Shown here piece by piece: positions 11,112 to 19,338 of a stretch of 64,000 nt of DNA. The notes beneath the pieces were generated by a model that was given only the letters and a program-made list of their open reading frames with translations, was not told where the DNA came from and searched no databases. Source of the DNA: Comamonas resistens (GTDB lineage: Bacteria; Pseudomonadota; Gammaproteobacteria; Burkholderiales; Burkholderiaceae_C); the NCBI RefSeq assembly GCF_030064165.1, contig NZ_CP125947.1:3844001-3908000 (forward strand), in the 5' to 3' direction. The stretch's first letter is position 1. Every line of letters begins with the position of its first letter. The position numbers and the translations under genes are program-made.

Positions 11112-12536
11112 ATGCTGAACCTACAAACCGACTCCCCAACGCCTCTGGTGATGCAGATCACCGAAGGCATTCACGCGCTGATCGATGCTCATCAGCTCAA
11201 GCCCGGTACCAAGCTGCCCTCCATCCGGGCATTCGCGGCCCAGCATTCGGTCAGCGTATTCACGGTGGTGGAAGCCTATGACCGCCTGGTGGCACAGGGG
11301 TTGCTGGTCAGCCGTGCCAATGCCGGTTTTTTCATCAACCGCACAGCGCGAGAGCATGCGGACGACGGCGAAACCAGCGAGCGCGACAAGCCGGTGTTCG
11401 ACGGCGCCTGGTATCTCAAGCAGATCTTCGAGAACCGGGACTGGCCCATCAAACCCGGCTGTGGCTGGCTGCCCGACGACTGGATGTTTGCCGATGGCGT
11501 GCGACGCGGTCTGCGCAAGCTCGCCGCCGAGGGGCTGTCTCTCAGCGGCTATGGCGACCCCATGGGCTTGCCTGCACTGCGTCAGGCAATTTCTTTGCAT
11601 CTGGAGCAGGATCAGCTCATTCAGTCCACGCCCGCCCAGGTTCTGCTCACCCATGGCTCCAGCCACGGCCTGGATCTGGCCGCCCGCACGCTGGTGCAAC
11701 CCGGTGATGTGGTGCTGGTCGATGACCCTGGCTACCCGAATCTGATGAGCTTGCTGCGCTCGCTGGGCGCACGACTGGTGGGCGTTCCACGCACGCCAAA
11801 CGGGTATGACATGCAGGCACTGGAGCAACTGCTGGCCACCGAGCGCCCCAAGGCCTTCTTCACCCAGCCACGCCTGCAAAGCCCGACCTGTACGCGCGCC
11901 AGCCTGGCGCAACTGCACCAGATCCTTCAATGGGCCGCCCAGCACGACTTCATGCTGGTGGAAAACGATATCTACGCCGATATGGATGCCGGCCACCAGC
12001 CCTCTTTAGCCAGCCTGGACCAGTTGCACCGCGTGATTTATCTTGGCAGCTACTCCAAGATCATCTCGGCCAATTTGCGGGTGGGCTATCTGCTGACCCA
12101 TCCCCAGTTGGTGCAGCAGCTCGTGCATCTGAAAATGCAGGCGGGCCTGACAAGCTCCGAAGTGGCAGAGCAACTGGTCTACAACGTGATCACGGATGGA
12201 CGCTGGCGCAAGCATCTGAAATCGCTGCGCGAGCGGCTGGCCCTGGCCCATGACAGCGCGGCACATCGGCTGCAGAGCCTGGGGTTCGAGCTGTATTGCG
12301 AACCCCGCGAAGGCATGTACCTATGGGCACGCCACCCTGACCTTGCGGACAGCACAGTTGCTGTAGATGCCGCGGCTCGGCACGGTATTTTGCTGGGGCT
12401 GGGGAGATTGTTTGTCGTCGACGACCGGCCGACGGGATGGTTGCGCTTCAATGTCGCTTTTTGCGAGGAAGAGCAGTTGTGGCAATGGCTTGAAGAGTGG
12501 CTGGCGGAGGCCAGGTCAGCGACTGCGCGGGCCTGA
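11112..12536 (+). CDS. GabR/MocR-type transcriptional regulator (GntR HTH fused to aminotransferase fold)
   Basis: A 474-residue regulator with a GntR-type winged helix at residues 5-75 (LPSIRAFAAQHSVS is the recognition region) and a class-I aminotransferase-like domain from about residue 100. The PLP lysine appears preserved as K316 in GSYSKIISANLRVGY. ATG 11112 (MLNLQTDSPTPLVMQ) starts exactly at the domain; the longer frame reads into the intergenic gap. Divergence from gabTPD suggests that it senses GABA/PLP and controls that operon, as GabR does in other bacteria. Direct proof is lacking. Confidence 0.9.
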   Translation: MLNLQTDSPTPLVMQITEGIHALIDAHQLKPGTKLPSIRAFAAQHSVSVFTVVEAYDRLVAQGLLVSRANAGFFINRTAREHADDGETSERDKPVFDGAWYLKQIFENRDWPIKPGCGWLPDDWMFADGVRRGLRKLAAEGLSLSGYGDPMGLPALRQAISLHLEQDQLIQSTPAQVLLTHGSSHGLDLAARTLVQPGDVVLVDDPGYPNLMSLLRSLGARLVGVPRTPNGYDMQALEQLLATERPKAFFTQPRLQSPTCTRASLAQLHQILQWAAQHDFMLVENDIYADMDAGHQPSLASLDQLHRVIYLGSYSKIISANLRVGYLLTHPQLVQQLVHLKMQAGLTSSEVAEQLVYNVITDGRWRKHLKSLRERLALAHDSAAHRLQSLGFELYCEPREGMYLWARHPDLADSTVAVDAAARHGILLGLGRLFVVDDRPTGWLRFNVAFCEEEQLWQWLEEWLAEARSATARA

Positions 12537-12540
12537 AGAC

Positions 12541-12861
12541 TCAGGCTTTCTTGACCGGATCAGGGATCAGGCAGGCCTCGGCCACCTGCAGGTCGTTGTC
12601 CTTGGCAAAGTTCAGGCAAAAATCCCAGGCCATGGGTTCGTAATCACGCAGATCACGGTTGACCACCACACACTTGACCCCGTTCATCACCGTGGGCACG
12701 CACCAGGGGGAATAGCTGAGGTGGCTGCCCTGGCAAGCACCTCCGGGGCGGAACTGGCTCATGACACCGGCCAGTCGCTCGGCCCAGTCACTGGGTCGGA
12801 ACGTTTTGCCGGCCTGGGTCATACCCAGAATGAACAGTTCTTTGCTGGAGGGGGTAACCAT
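12541..12861 (-). CDS. DUF3579 domain protein
   Basis: A 106-residue soluble protein of the DUF3579 family, which is largely confined to betaproteobacteria and has no settled function. Recognisable stretches are FRPSDWAERLAGVMSQF, YSPWCVPTVMNGVKCVVV and YEPMAWDFCLNFAKDN. ATG 12861 is preferred; one codon upstream is a TTG. It is convergent with the GabR-type gene (4-base gap) and divergent from argD across 249 bases that contain an 18-base perfect palindrome. From memory, its position beside argD/argF recurs in Burkholderiales, which hints at a link to arginine metabolism, but only by association. Confidence 0.85.
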   Translation of the reverse strand: MVTPSSKELFILGMTQAGKTFRPSDWAERLAGVMSQFRPGGACQGSHLSYSPWCVPTVMNGVKCVVVNRDLRDYEPMAWDFCLNFAKDNDLQVAEACLIPDPVKKA

Positions 12862-12928
12862 CAATATTCGCCAAAAAATCGGGGGCGACCAGGCGGGATC
12901 TCCACCAACATGCCCAATGAATTATTTT

Positions 12929-12946
12929 ATCTCTTATATAAGAGAT
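12929..12946. promoter_or_regulatory. 18-base perfect palindrome in the DUF3579-argD divergent promoter region
   Basis: ATCTCTTATATAAGAGAT is its own reverse complement. It lies 67 bases upstream of the DUF3579 start and about 165 bases upstream of argD, in an AT-rich patch. A CTTATATAAG core resembles operators of GntR/FCD-type regulators. The regulator is not in the window. Confidence 0.55.
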
Positions 12947-13110
12947 GGGGTATGCCCAAGGCCGTCATCCCCAGTATGGCGTAGGTTCATTGCATGGCAG
13001 CGATGCGCAATGCGCAATGTTGGGGTTATCGGGGGACTCTAGAATCAAGCCTCGCAATTTTCAAGGTGTCGCAAGGCACCGACTACTGTCCTTTTGAGGA
13101 GACTTCCGCA

Positions 13111-14307
13111 ATGACCGCTTTCACCGAGGTTGCCCAACCCCATGTGATGACCACCTATGGCCGTGTGCCCATCGCTCTGGAGCGAGGCCAGGGCTGCCGT
13201 CTGTGGGACGTCAACGGCAAGGAGTACCTCGACGCGCTGGGCGGCATCGCGGTCAACACGCTCGGGCACAACCACCCCAAGTTCGTGCCCGCCATTCAGG
13301 ACCAGGTCGCCAAGCTGATCCACTGCTCCAACTACTACAACGTGCCTGGCCAGGAAGAGCTGGCCAAGCTGCTGACCGAGCGCGCGAAGATGGACAGGGC
13401 CTTCTTCTGCAGCACCGGCCTGGAGGCCAATGAGGCCGCCATCAAGCTGGCGCGCAAGTACGGCGTGGACAAGGGCATCGCCAATCCCGTGATCGTGGTC
13501 TATGACCATGCTTTCCACGGCCGCTCGCTGGGCACCATGAGCGCCACGGCCAACCCCAAGGTGCGCGAAGGCTTCGGTCCCCTGCTGGATGGCTTTATCC
13601 GCATTGCGGCCAACGATATCGAAGCGCTGAAGAAAGCCACCGAAGGCAACCCCAACATCGTGGGCGTGATGATGGAGCCCATTCAGGGCGAAGGCGGCTT
13701 GCACCCCATGCGCGCCGAATACATGCAGCAGGTGCGCGCCCTGTGCGACGCCAATGACTGGCTGATGATTCTGGACGAGGTTCAGTCCGGCATGGGCCGC
13801 ACCGGCAAATGGTTTGCTCACCAGTGGGCCGGCATCGTGCCTGATGTGATGTCTCTGGCCAAGGGCCTGGGCTCGGGTGTGCCCGTGGGCGCTCTCGTGG
13901 CCAAGGGCAAGGCAGCCGAGGTGTTCAAGCCTGGCAACCACGGCACGACCTTTGGCGGCAACCCCCTGTCCATGCGCGCAGGCATCGAAACCATCCGCAT
14001 CATGGAAGAGGATGGACTGCTGGAGCACACCACCAAGGTTGGTGCACACTTGAAGGCCAAGCTGCAACAGGAACTGGGCTCTCTGCCAGGCGTGGTGGAC
14101 GTGCGCGGCGAGGGCCTGATCATCGGGATCGAGCTGAACAAGCCCTGCGGCGTGCTGCTCACCCGTGGCGCCGAAGCCGGCCTGCTGTTCTCCGTGACCG
14201 CCGACACCGTGGTCCGCCTGGTGCCGCCGCTGATCATGACCGAAGCCGAGGCCGATGAGGTTGTGGCCCGGCTCCTGCCCCTGGTGCAGCAGTTCCTTGC
14301 CGAATGA
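13111..14307 (+). CDS. argD: Acetylornithine aminotransferase
   Basis: A 398-residue class-III PLP aminotransferase that makes N-acetylornithine from the semialdehyde in arginine synthesis. STGLEANEAAIKLAR at 101-115, D222 in LDEVQSGMGRTG and the Schiff-base lysine K251 in SLAKGLGSGVP are visible. ATG 13111 follows a GAGGAGA ribosome-binding site; the longer frame has none. Its stop overlaps the argF start (ATGA at 14304), so the two are likely translated as a pair. Related class-III enzymes act on ornithine or GABA, but the argF neighbour supports argD. Confidence 0.95.
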   Translation: MTAFTEVAQPHVMTTYGRVPIALERGQGCRLWDVNGKEYLDALGGIAVNTLGHNHPKFVPAIQDQVAKLIHCSNYYNVPGQEELAKLLTERAKMDRAFFCSTGLEANEAAIKLARKYGVDKGIANPVIVVYDHAFHGRSLGTMSATANPKVREGFGPLLDGFIRIAANDIEALKKATEGNPNIVGVMMEPIQGEGGLHPMRAEYMQQVRALCDANDWLMILDEVQSGMGRTGKWFAHQWAGIVPDVMSLAKGLGSGVPVGALVAKGKAAEVFKPGNHGTTFGGNPLSMRAGIETIRIMEEDGLLEHTTKVGAHLKAKLQQELGSLPGVVDVRGEGLIIGIELNKPCGVLLTRGAEAGLLFSVTADTVVRLVPPLIMTEAEADEVVARLLPLVQQFLAE

Positions 14308-15251
14308 AAGATTTGTCGATGACAGCCATCAAACACTATCTGCAATTTTCCGACTTCACGGCCGACGAGTACGACTACCTGCTGGCGCGCGCGGCCCTGA
14401 TCAAGAAGAAATTCAAGGGCTACGAAAAGCACCACACCCTGGTCGACCGCACGCTGGCCATGATCTTCGAGAAGGCCAGTACCCGCACGCGCGTGAGCTT
14501 TGAAGCCGGCATGTACCAGCTGGGTGGCTCGGTGGTGCACCTGACCACGGGCGACAGCCAGCTGGGCCGTGCCGAGCCCATCGAGGACAGTGCCCGCGTC
14601 ATCAGCCGCATGACCGACCTGGTGATGATCCGCACCTTCGGCCAGGAGAAGATCGAGCGCTTTGCCTCTCACTCGCGCGTGCCAGTCATCAACGGCCTGA
14701 CCAACGAATTCCACCCCTGCCAGATCCTGGCCGACATCTTCACCTTCATCGAGCACCGTGGCTCGATCAAGGGCAAGGTCGTGGCCTGGGTCGGTGACGG
14801 CAACAATATGGCCAACACCTGGCTGCAGGCCGCCGATCTGCTGGGCTTTACCGTCCATGTCAGCACGCCCGGCGGCTACGAGGTGGACGAGCAGCTGGCC
14901 TTCAACGGCAAGCCCGTCAACCCCGGCTGCTACAAGGTATTCAAAGACCCTCTCGAAGCCTGCAAGGGTGCCGATCTGGTCACCACCGATGTGTGGACCA
15001 GCATGGGCTATGAAGCCGAGAACGAGGAGCGCCGCAAGGCCTTTGCCGACTGGTGCGTGGATGCCGAGATGATGGCCTCCGCCCAGAGCGACGCCCTGTT
15101 CATGCATTGCCTGCCCGCCCACCGCGGCGAAGAGGTGCAAGCCGAAGTCATCGACGGGCCGCAATCCGTGGTCTGGGACGAGGCCGAAAACCGCATGCAT
15201 GTGCAAAAGGCTTTGATGGAATACCTGCTGCTGGGCCGCCAGCCAGGCTGA
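14304..15251 (+). CDS. argF: Ornithine carbamoyltransferase
   Basis: A protein of about 315 residues that makes citrulline from ornithine and carbamoyl phosphate. The carbamoyl-phosphate motif STRTR lies at residues 59-63, HPCQ is present in FHPCQILAD, and the ornithine-site motif HCLPAHRGEEV is near the C-terminus. The first ATG (14304) overlaps the argD stop; an in-frame ATG at 14319 (MTAIKHYLQFSDF) matches the usual family start and has a purine-rich AAAGA upstream, so the true protein may be five residues shorter. Operon with argD. Confidence 0.96.
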   Translation: MKDLSMTAIKHYLQFSDFTADEYDYLLARAALIKKKFKGYEKHHTLVDRTLAMIFEKASTRTRVSFEAGMYQLGGSVVHLTTGDSQLGRAEPIEDSARVISRMTDLVMIRTFGQEKIERFASHSRVPVINGLTNEFHPCQILADIFTFIEHRGSIKGKVVAWVGDGNNMANTWLQAADLLGFTVHVSTPGGYEVDEQLAFNGKPVNPGCYKVFKDPLEACKGADLVTTDVWTSMGYEAENEERRKAFADWCVDAEMMASAQSDALFMHCLPAHRGEEVQAEVIDGPQSVVWDEAENRMHVQKALMEYLLLGRQPG

Positions 15252-15291
15252 TCGCGCCCTCCTGGCTCATCTGCACACCCCTACCACACCC

Positions 15292-15555
15292 ATGCAGCTG
15301 AGCCACATCACATCTCCACACCGCCAGCAGGTTCTGCGCCAGCTGGCGGTTTTCTTTTGCCCGCGGCGCCCCGATCTGGGCGATGCGCGCTACGGACACT
15401 GCGGCGGCCAGCGCGCCTTGCGCCAGCCCCATATCGCACGCCATACCCGTGTGCCTTCCCATTTCGGGCCGCGCAAGCCATTTGCCGCCCGCGTGCGCGC
15501 GCTCTATGTGCGCATCCACACCTTCTATCTGAAGTTTCTTCAAGGCCACACCTAG
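15292..15555 (+). CDS. Small basic hypothetical protein
   Basis: An 87-codon frame starting 40 bases after argF. I recognise no family. The product is rich in Arg and His (HIARHTRVPSHFGPRKPF, then RVRALYVRIHTFYLKF), ends in a possibly amphipathic helix, and has three or four Cys/His clusters. Codon use (CTG, CAG, CGC, GCC) matches the neighbours and supports a real gene, but no clear ribosome-binding site is visible. It may be an argF-linked small protein or a chance frame. Confidence 0.45.
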   Translation: MQLSHITSPHRQQVLRQLAVFFCPRRPDLGDARYGHCGGQRALRQPHIARHTRVPSHFGPRKPFAARVRALYVRIHTFYLKFLQGHT

Positions 15556-15678
15556 TGGCCCAGGCCCCGAAGCCGATGCTGCGCCCTGCAACGCCCGGCT
15601 TCCTCACCCCTTCCAGCAGCCATCCTCTCCATGAGGAGGATGGCGTGACCGCGATGCCTGAATTCTTGAAGAAACACC

Positions 15679-16044
15679 ATGCCCTCCTCCATCCACCCCT
15701 GCCTGACCTGCGGCGTGTGCTGCCAGAACTACCGAGTGGAGTTTTCCATCTACGAGCTTCAATCCATGGGCGGCACCGTCCCGGACGAACTGGCCCATGA
15801 AGTGCCCGAGAGGGGCAACCGCGCTCGCATGAACGGCACCGCCACCCATCCCGTGCGCTGCGTGGCGCTGCGCGAGCTGCCCGAGGTCGGCGAGGGCTGC
15901 GTGGGCTGCGGCATCTACGAGCAGCGCTCGCGCCCCTGCCGCGACTTCCCGTTTGCGTCCTATGGCTGCCACGACACACGCGCCAAATTCGGACTCCCCG
16001 AGCTGGAAGAGGAAGATGTCACGCACTGGCGGGAAGCAGCCTGA
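15679..16044 (+). CDS. YkgJ-type cysteine-cluster protein
   Basis: A 121-residue protein of the YkgJ/UPF0153 family, thought to bind zinc or iron through cysteines. The N-terminal motif CLTCGVCC (C8, C11, C14, C15), later GCVGCGIYEQRSRPCRDF, and a final Cys pair make up the family pattern. It is paralogous to the protein at 19005-19325, so two such genes flank the feo block. A hairpin (CCATCCTC/GAGGATGG, 15620-15643) lies in the leader. Metal and partner are unknown; an iron link is inferred from location only. Confidence 0.88.
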   Translation: MPSSIHPCLTCGVCCQNYRVEFSIYELQSMGGTVPDELAHEVPERGNRARMNGTATHPVRCVALRELPEVGEGCVGCGIYEQRSRPCRDFPFASYGCHDTRAKFGLPELEEEDVTHWREAA

Positions 16045-16063
16045 GCTATCAAACTTGATAGCT
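16044..16063. repeat. Inverted repeat of the GATAGC/ATCAAGCG intergenic family
   Basis: AGCTATCAAACTTGATAGCT (16044-16063) is close to a perfect palindrome and overlaps the end of the YkgJ gene. A related AATATCAAGCGCC follows about 55 bases later. The same words recur at 26670-26746, 47278-47326 and 53375-53404. Likely a dispersed structured repeat. Confidence 0.5.
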
Positions 16064-16160
16064 GGTTGCGCATACAGCTTATAGGCTTCAGCTTCAAAAT
16101 AGCTTGAAACCTAACAATATCAAGCGCCACAAGCTACGGTTTTAAAAGCTAGCACGCACA

Positions 16161-16202
16161 AAAAAGGCCTGAGGCCCGTTCACGGGGCACTCAGGCCTTT
16201 TT
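16161..16202. terminator. Bidirectional terminator between the YkgJ gene and the feo operon
   Basis: AAAAAGGCCTGAG pairs with CTCAGGCCTTTTT, with an inner GCCC/GGGC pairing. It gives T tracts in both directions for convergent transcripts. Confidence 0.9.
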
Positions 16203-16222
16203 CGTTGAGGACGCTTGAACGC

Positions 16223-16414
16223 TCAGGACTTCTTGGGCGCGCAGCTATCGCCCTCACAGGCACTGCAGCCGCCGCAGCTGCTGCCCTTGGCCACCGGCGC
16301 CAGGGCCGGGTGCAGCCTGGCGGCACGCTGTCGCCAGTTGGCGGGCAGATAGCGCCACAGCAAGGAAACAGCAGCCAGAGCCACGATCACCGCCACAATA
16401 ATTTCTTGCCACAT
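16223..16414 (-). CDS. Small membrane protein with Cys-rich tail (DUF6587 / FeoB-associated type)
   Basis: A 63-residue protein: one transmembrane segment at about residues 4-20, a basic stretch, then a C-terminal tail with four or five cysteines (SSCGGCSACEGDSC, residues 46-59). It is directly downstream of feoB, 28 bases apart and on the same strand. Small FeoB-associated Cys-rich membrane proteins are known in other bacteria, and this is placed and built like one. It may help receive or hand over Fe2+; that is inference. Confidence 0.8.
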   Translation of the reverse strand: MWQEIIVAVIVALAAVSLLWRYLPANWRQRAARLHPALAPVAKGSSCGGCSACEGDSCAPKKS

Positions 16415-16442
16415 CGTCTTTCCTTTCAATTCACGGCTGGCC

Positions 16443-18413
16443 TCAACCCCAGCCCAGCGCCACCGCAATGCGGTAGGTCACAAAGGCGCTGAGGTAGGCC
16501 AGACCGAACAGATAGCCCAGCATGATCAGCGGATAGCGCCAGCCGTTGGTCTCGCGCTTGACCATGGCCAGGGTGGATATGCACTGGGGCGCAAAGATGA
16601 ACCACACGAGCAGGGACAAGGCCGTCGCCAGCGACCAGCTGCTGGCAATCAGCGGGCCCAGCTGCTGGGCCATGGCGTCATCGCTGGAAGCAGACAGCGC
16701 ATACACCGTGCCCAGCGCGCCCACGGCCACCTCACGCGCCGCCATGCCCGGCACCAGGGCAATGGCGATCTGCCAGTTGAAGCCAATGGGCGCCAGCACC
16801 ACTTCCAGCATGCGGCCCAACTGGCCCGCATAGCTGTAGCGGATGGCGGCTTCCGCACCTTCGGGAGCTGCAGGGTAGCTGGCCAGGAACCACAGCACGA
16901 TGCTCACCGTCAGGATGATGCCGCCCACGCGGCGCAGGAAGATGAGGGCGCGCTCATACAGGCCCAGGGCCAGACTGCGAATGCTGGGCCAGCGGTAGGC
17001 AGGCAGCTCCATCATCAGCGGCGTGCGGGTCTTGTTGGCTCTGAACAGCTTGGCCACCCAAGCAACAGCCATGGCGCTGACAATGCCGCCGATATACAGC
17101 GCAAACAGCACCAGCCCCTGCAGGTTGAACAGCCCGCCGACCTGGCGGTCGGGGATGAAGGCCGCGATCAGCAATGCATAGACCGGCAGACGCGCCGAGC
17201 AGGTCATCAGCGGCGCAATCATGATGGTCAGCAGGCGGTCGCGCCAGCTGGAAATCGATCGCGTGGCCATGATGCCCGGCACTGCGCAGGCAAAGCTGGA
17301 CAGCAGCGGAATGAAGGAGCGGCCCGACAGGCCCACCGTGCCCATGATGCGATCCAGCAGGAAGGCCGCACGCGGCAGATAGCCCGAATCCTCGAGCACC
17401 AGAATGAAGAAGAACAGAATCAGAATCTGCGGCAGGAACACCAGCACGGCGCCCGTACCTGCAATCACGCCATCGACCAGCAGGCTGCGCAGCACGCCGT
17501 CCGGCATGACCTGGGCAACCCACTGACCAAAGCGGGCCACGCCGCCTTCAATGCCCTCCATCAGCGGAGCAGCCCAGCTGAACACGGCCTGGAAGATCAG
17601 GAACAGCGTCACCAGCAGCAGCAGCGTGCCCCAGACGGGGTGCAGCACCACGGCATCGATGCGGTCGCCGCGCTGGTTGTCCTGCAGCGGCTCCTGCACG
17701 GCCTCATTCATGATGGCCGCCACCTGCTGGTGCAGGCTCAGCAACTGCTCCTTGGCGCCAAGCCCTGCCTTGGGCTGCCAGTGGCCTTCCATGGACGGTG
17801 CCTTGAGTGCGCGCGCCTGGTCGCTATCGAGCCAGTTCAGCAGTTCCTTGCCGCCATCCGTGCGCACGCCCACGCTCTCGATCACGGGCAGGCCCAGCGC
17901 CTGGCCGAGCTTGACCTTGTCCACCACAATGCCCTGGCGCTTGGCCATATCGCTCATATTGAGCACCAACACCATGGGCAGTCCCAGGGCACGGGCCTCC
18001 AGCACCAGACGCAGGTTCAGACGCAGATGGGTGGCATCGGTCACGCAGATCAGCAGCTCGGGCGGTGCCTCGCGCCCATGCAGGCCGCTGACGATGTCGC
18101 GGGTGATGCGCTCGTCCTCGCTGTGCGCATGCAGGCTGTAGGTTCCGGGCAGGTCCAGCAGGCGCACACGGCGCTTGCCGGGCGTGCTCAGCCAGCCCTC
18201 CTTGCGCTCCACCGTCACGCCGGCGTAGTTGGCCACCTTCTGGCGCGCGCCGGTCAGCAGATTGAACAATGCGGTCTTGCCGCAGTTCGGGTTGCCCAGC
18301 AAGGCGGCGCGCAGCGGCGCGTGCGGATCGGCGGCCGCAGAGCCGGCATTCAGGTTCTGGATGGAGATGTTTTGCACTGCAGACTCTAGGGTCGTGGTTT
18401 CACGCGCGTTCAT
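16443..18413 (-). CDS. feoB: Ferrous iron transporter FeoB
   Basis: A 656-residue inner-membrane Fe2+ transporter with an N-terminal GTPase domain and a polytopic C-terminal half. G1 is GNPNCGKT (residues 40-47), the G2 region has GVTVERKEG, G3 is DLPG (87-90), and NMSD is the G4-like motif. It is shorter than the roughly 770-residue E. coli protein. ATG 18413 (MNARETTTLES) is used; the longer frame would run into feoA. Third-party help is suggested by the small Cys protein downstream, and feoA lies 5 bases upstream, so this is a feoA-feoB-small protein operon. Confidence 0.95.
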   Translation of the reverse strand: MNARETTTLESAVQNISIQNLNAGSAAADPHAPLRAALLGNPNCGKTALFNLLTGARQKVANYAGVTVERKEGWLSTPGKRRVRLLDLPGTYSLHAHSEDERITRDIVSGLHGREAPPELLICVTDATHLRLNLRLVLEARALGLPMVLVLNMSDMAKRQGIVVDKVKLGQALGLPVIESVGVRTDGGKELLNWLDSDQARALKAPSMEGHWQPKAGLGAKEQLLSLHQQVAAIMNEAVQEPLQDNQRGDRIDAVVLHPVWGTLLLLVTLFLIFQAVFSWAAPLMEGIEGGVARFGQWVAQVMPDGVLRSLLVDGVIAGTGAVLVFLPQILILFFFILVLEDSGYLPRAAFLLDRIMGTVGLSGRSFIPLLSSFACAVPGIMATRSISSWRDRLLTIMIAPLMTCSARLPVYALLIAAFIPDRQVGGLFNLQGLVLFALYIGGIVSAMAVAWVAKLFRANKTRTPLMMELPAYRWPSIRSLALGLYERALIFLRRVGGIILTVSIVLWFLASYPAAPEGAEAAIRYSYAGQLGRMLEVVLAPIGFNWQIAIALVPGMAAREVAVGALGTVYALSASSDDAMAQQLGPLIASSWSLATALSLLVWFIFAPQCISTLAMVKRETNGWRYPLIMLGYLFGLAYLSAFVTYRIAVALGWG

Positions 18414-18418
18414 GGGGG

Positions 18419-18766
18419 TTAGGCCTCCAGTGCCACCAGCACCCGCGACGCCTCGTAGCGACGCAGCGCAAAAGTGGCAGAGCCCACGCGCACGGCCAGC
18501 GGGTCGGGGCCGGGAAAGCCGGTGGCCACGATGCACACACGCTCACCGGGCAGAAAACCGATTTCCATGAGGCGCAGCATCAGCTCCTGCTCCTCCACAT
18601 TGGCTGCACTGGCCAGGTCCACCACCAGGGCCGGCTGGTTGACGGACAGCTTGTCGAGGCTGATCGCAGCTCGCGCGCTCACTGGCGACTGGGCGGCCTC
18701 AGCCAGGCCATTCGACGCTGATACAGTGGCCGCGCTACCTGGGGCCGAGGACTGCAAGTTACTCAT
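18419..18766 (-). CDS. feoA: FeoA domain protein
   Basis: A 115-residue protein with a C-terminal SH3-like FeoA domain (about residues 40-113; LMEIGFLPGERVCIV and DPLAVRVGSATFALRRYEA are typical), which supports Fe2+ uptake by FeoB. The first 40 residues are a low-complexity Ser/Ala extension not usual in FeoA. ATG 18766 is preferred over the longer frame because that frame would translate across the Fur-like box. It is the first gene of the feo operon. Confidence 0.9.
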   Translation of the reverse strand: MSNLQSSAPGSAATVSASNGLAEAAQSPVSARAAISLDKLSVNQPALVVDLASAANVEEQELMLRLMEIGFLPGERVCIVATGFPGPDPLAVRVGSATFALRRYEASRVLVALEA

Positions 18767-18781
18767 GGCAGCTATTTTATT

Positions 18782-18800
18782 GAGTTTAATTCTCATTATG
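18782..18800 (-). promoter_or_regulatory. Candidate Fur box upstream of feoA
   Basis: On the minus strand CATAATGAGAATTAAACTC matches the 19-base Fur consensus at about 13 positions. It sits 16 bases upstream of the feoA ATG, where Fur with Fe2+ would block transcription. This is pattern plus context. Confidence 0.6.
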
Positions 18801-19004
18801 GTTAAGACGCCTTCTGAGTCCCAGCAAGCCGAGGTGCCTCCACGCAGATTTTTCGCGCCAACTCCCTCAGAAAGTCTGCGTTTGCACACCTTGCAGCCCC
18901 GGCCGGCCGTGTTTCCTTGCAGGGCAGTCGGATTTTTTCAGCGCCATCGCCAAGGCCTCCGCAGCGCAGAGAAAATTCCGCCCCAGTTCTTTTCCGGTCC
19001 AACC

Positions 19005-19325
19005 ATGACCCATCCCTGCCTGACCTGCGGTGCCTGCTGCGCATCATTTCGCGTGGATTTCTCCATCCATGAATCTCAGGAACAGGGAGGTCACGTACCG
19101 TCCGGCCTGATCGAGGAAGTCACCGCCACCACCTGCCGCATGCGCGGCACGGACTGGGCACGACCACGCTGCGCTGCGCTGGTGGGCAAGGTGGGCGAGA
19201 AAGCCTCCTGCGGCATCTATGAGTGGCGCCCCTCGCCGTGCCGGGAATTTGCAGCAGGCTCGGACGCCTGCAATCGCGTGCGTCTGCGCCATGGGCTTCC
19301 CGCCCTGGAAACCGGACTGCTCTGA
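19005..19325 (+). CDS. YkgJ-type cysteine-cluster protein (second copy)
   Basis: A 106-residue paralogue of the protein at 15679-16044, with CLTCGACC (C5, C8, C11, C12), SCGIYEWRPSPCREF and a later Cys. The start is ATG 19005 (MTHPCLTCGACC), at the same place relative to the motif as its paralogue. The longer in-frame extension runs through feoA on the opposite strand and is rejected. It is divergent from feoA across a 238-base gap that includes the Fur-like box, so it may share iron control. Function is unproven. Confidence 0.85.
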   Translation: MTHPCLTCGACCASFRVDFSIHESQEQGGHVPSGLIEEVTATTCRMRGTDWARPRCAALVGKVGEKASCGIYEWRPSPCREFAAGSDACNRVRLRHGLPALETGLL

Positions 19326-19338
19326 AAAGCAGAGCTGC

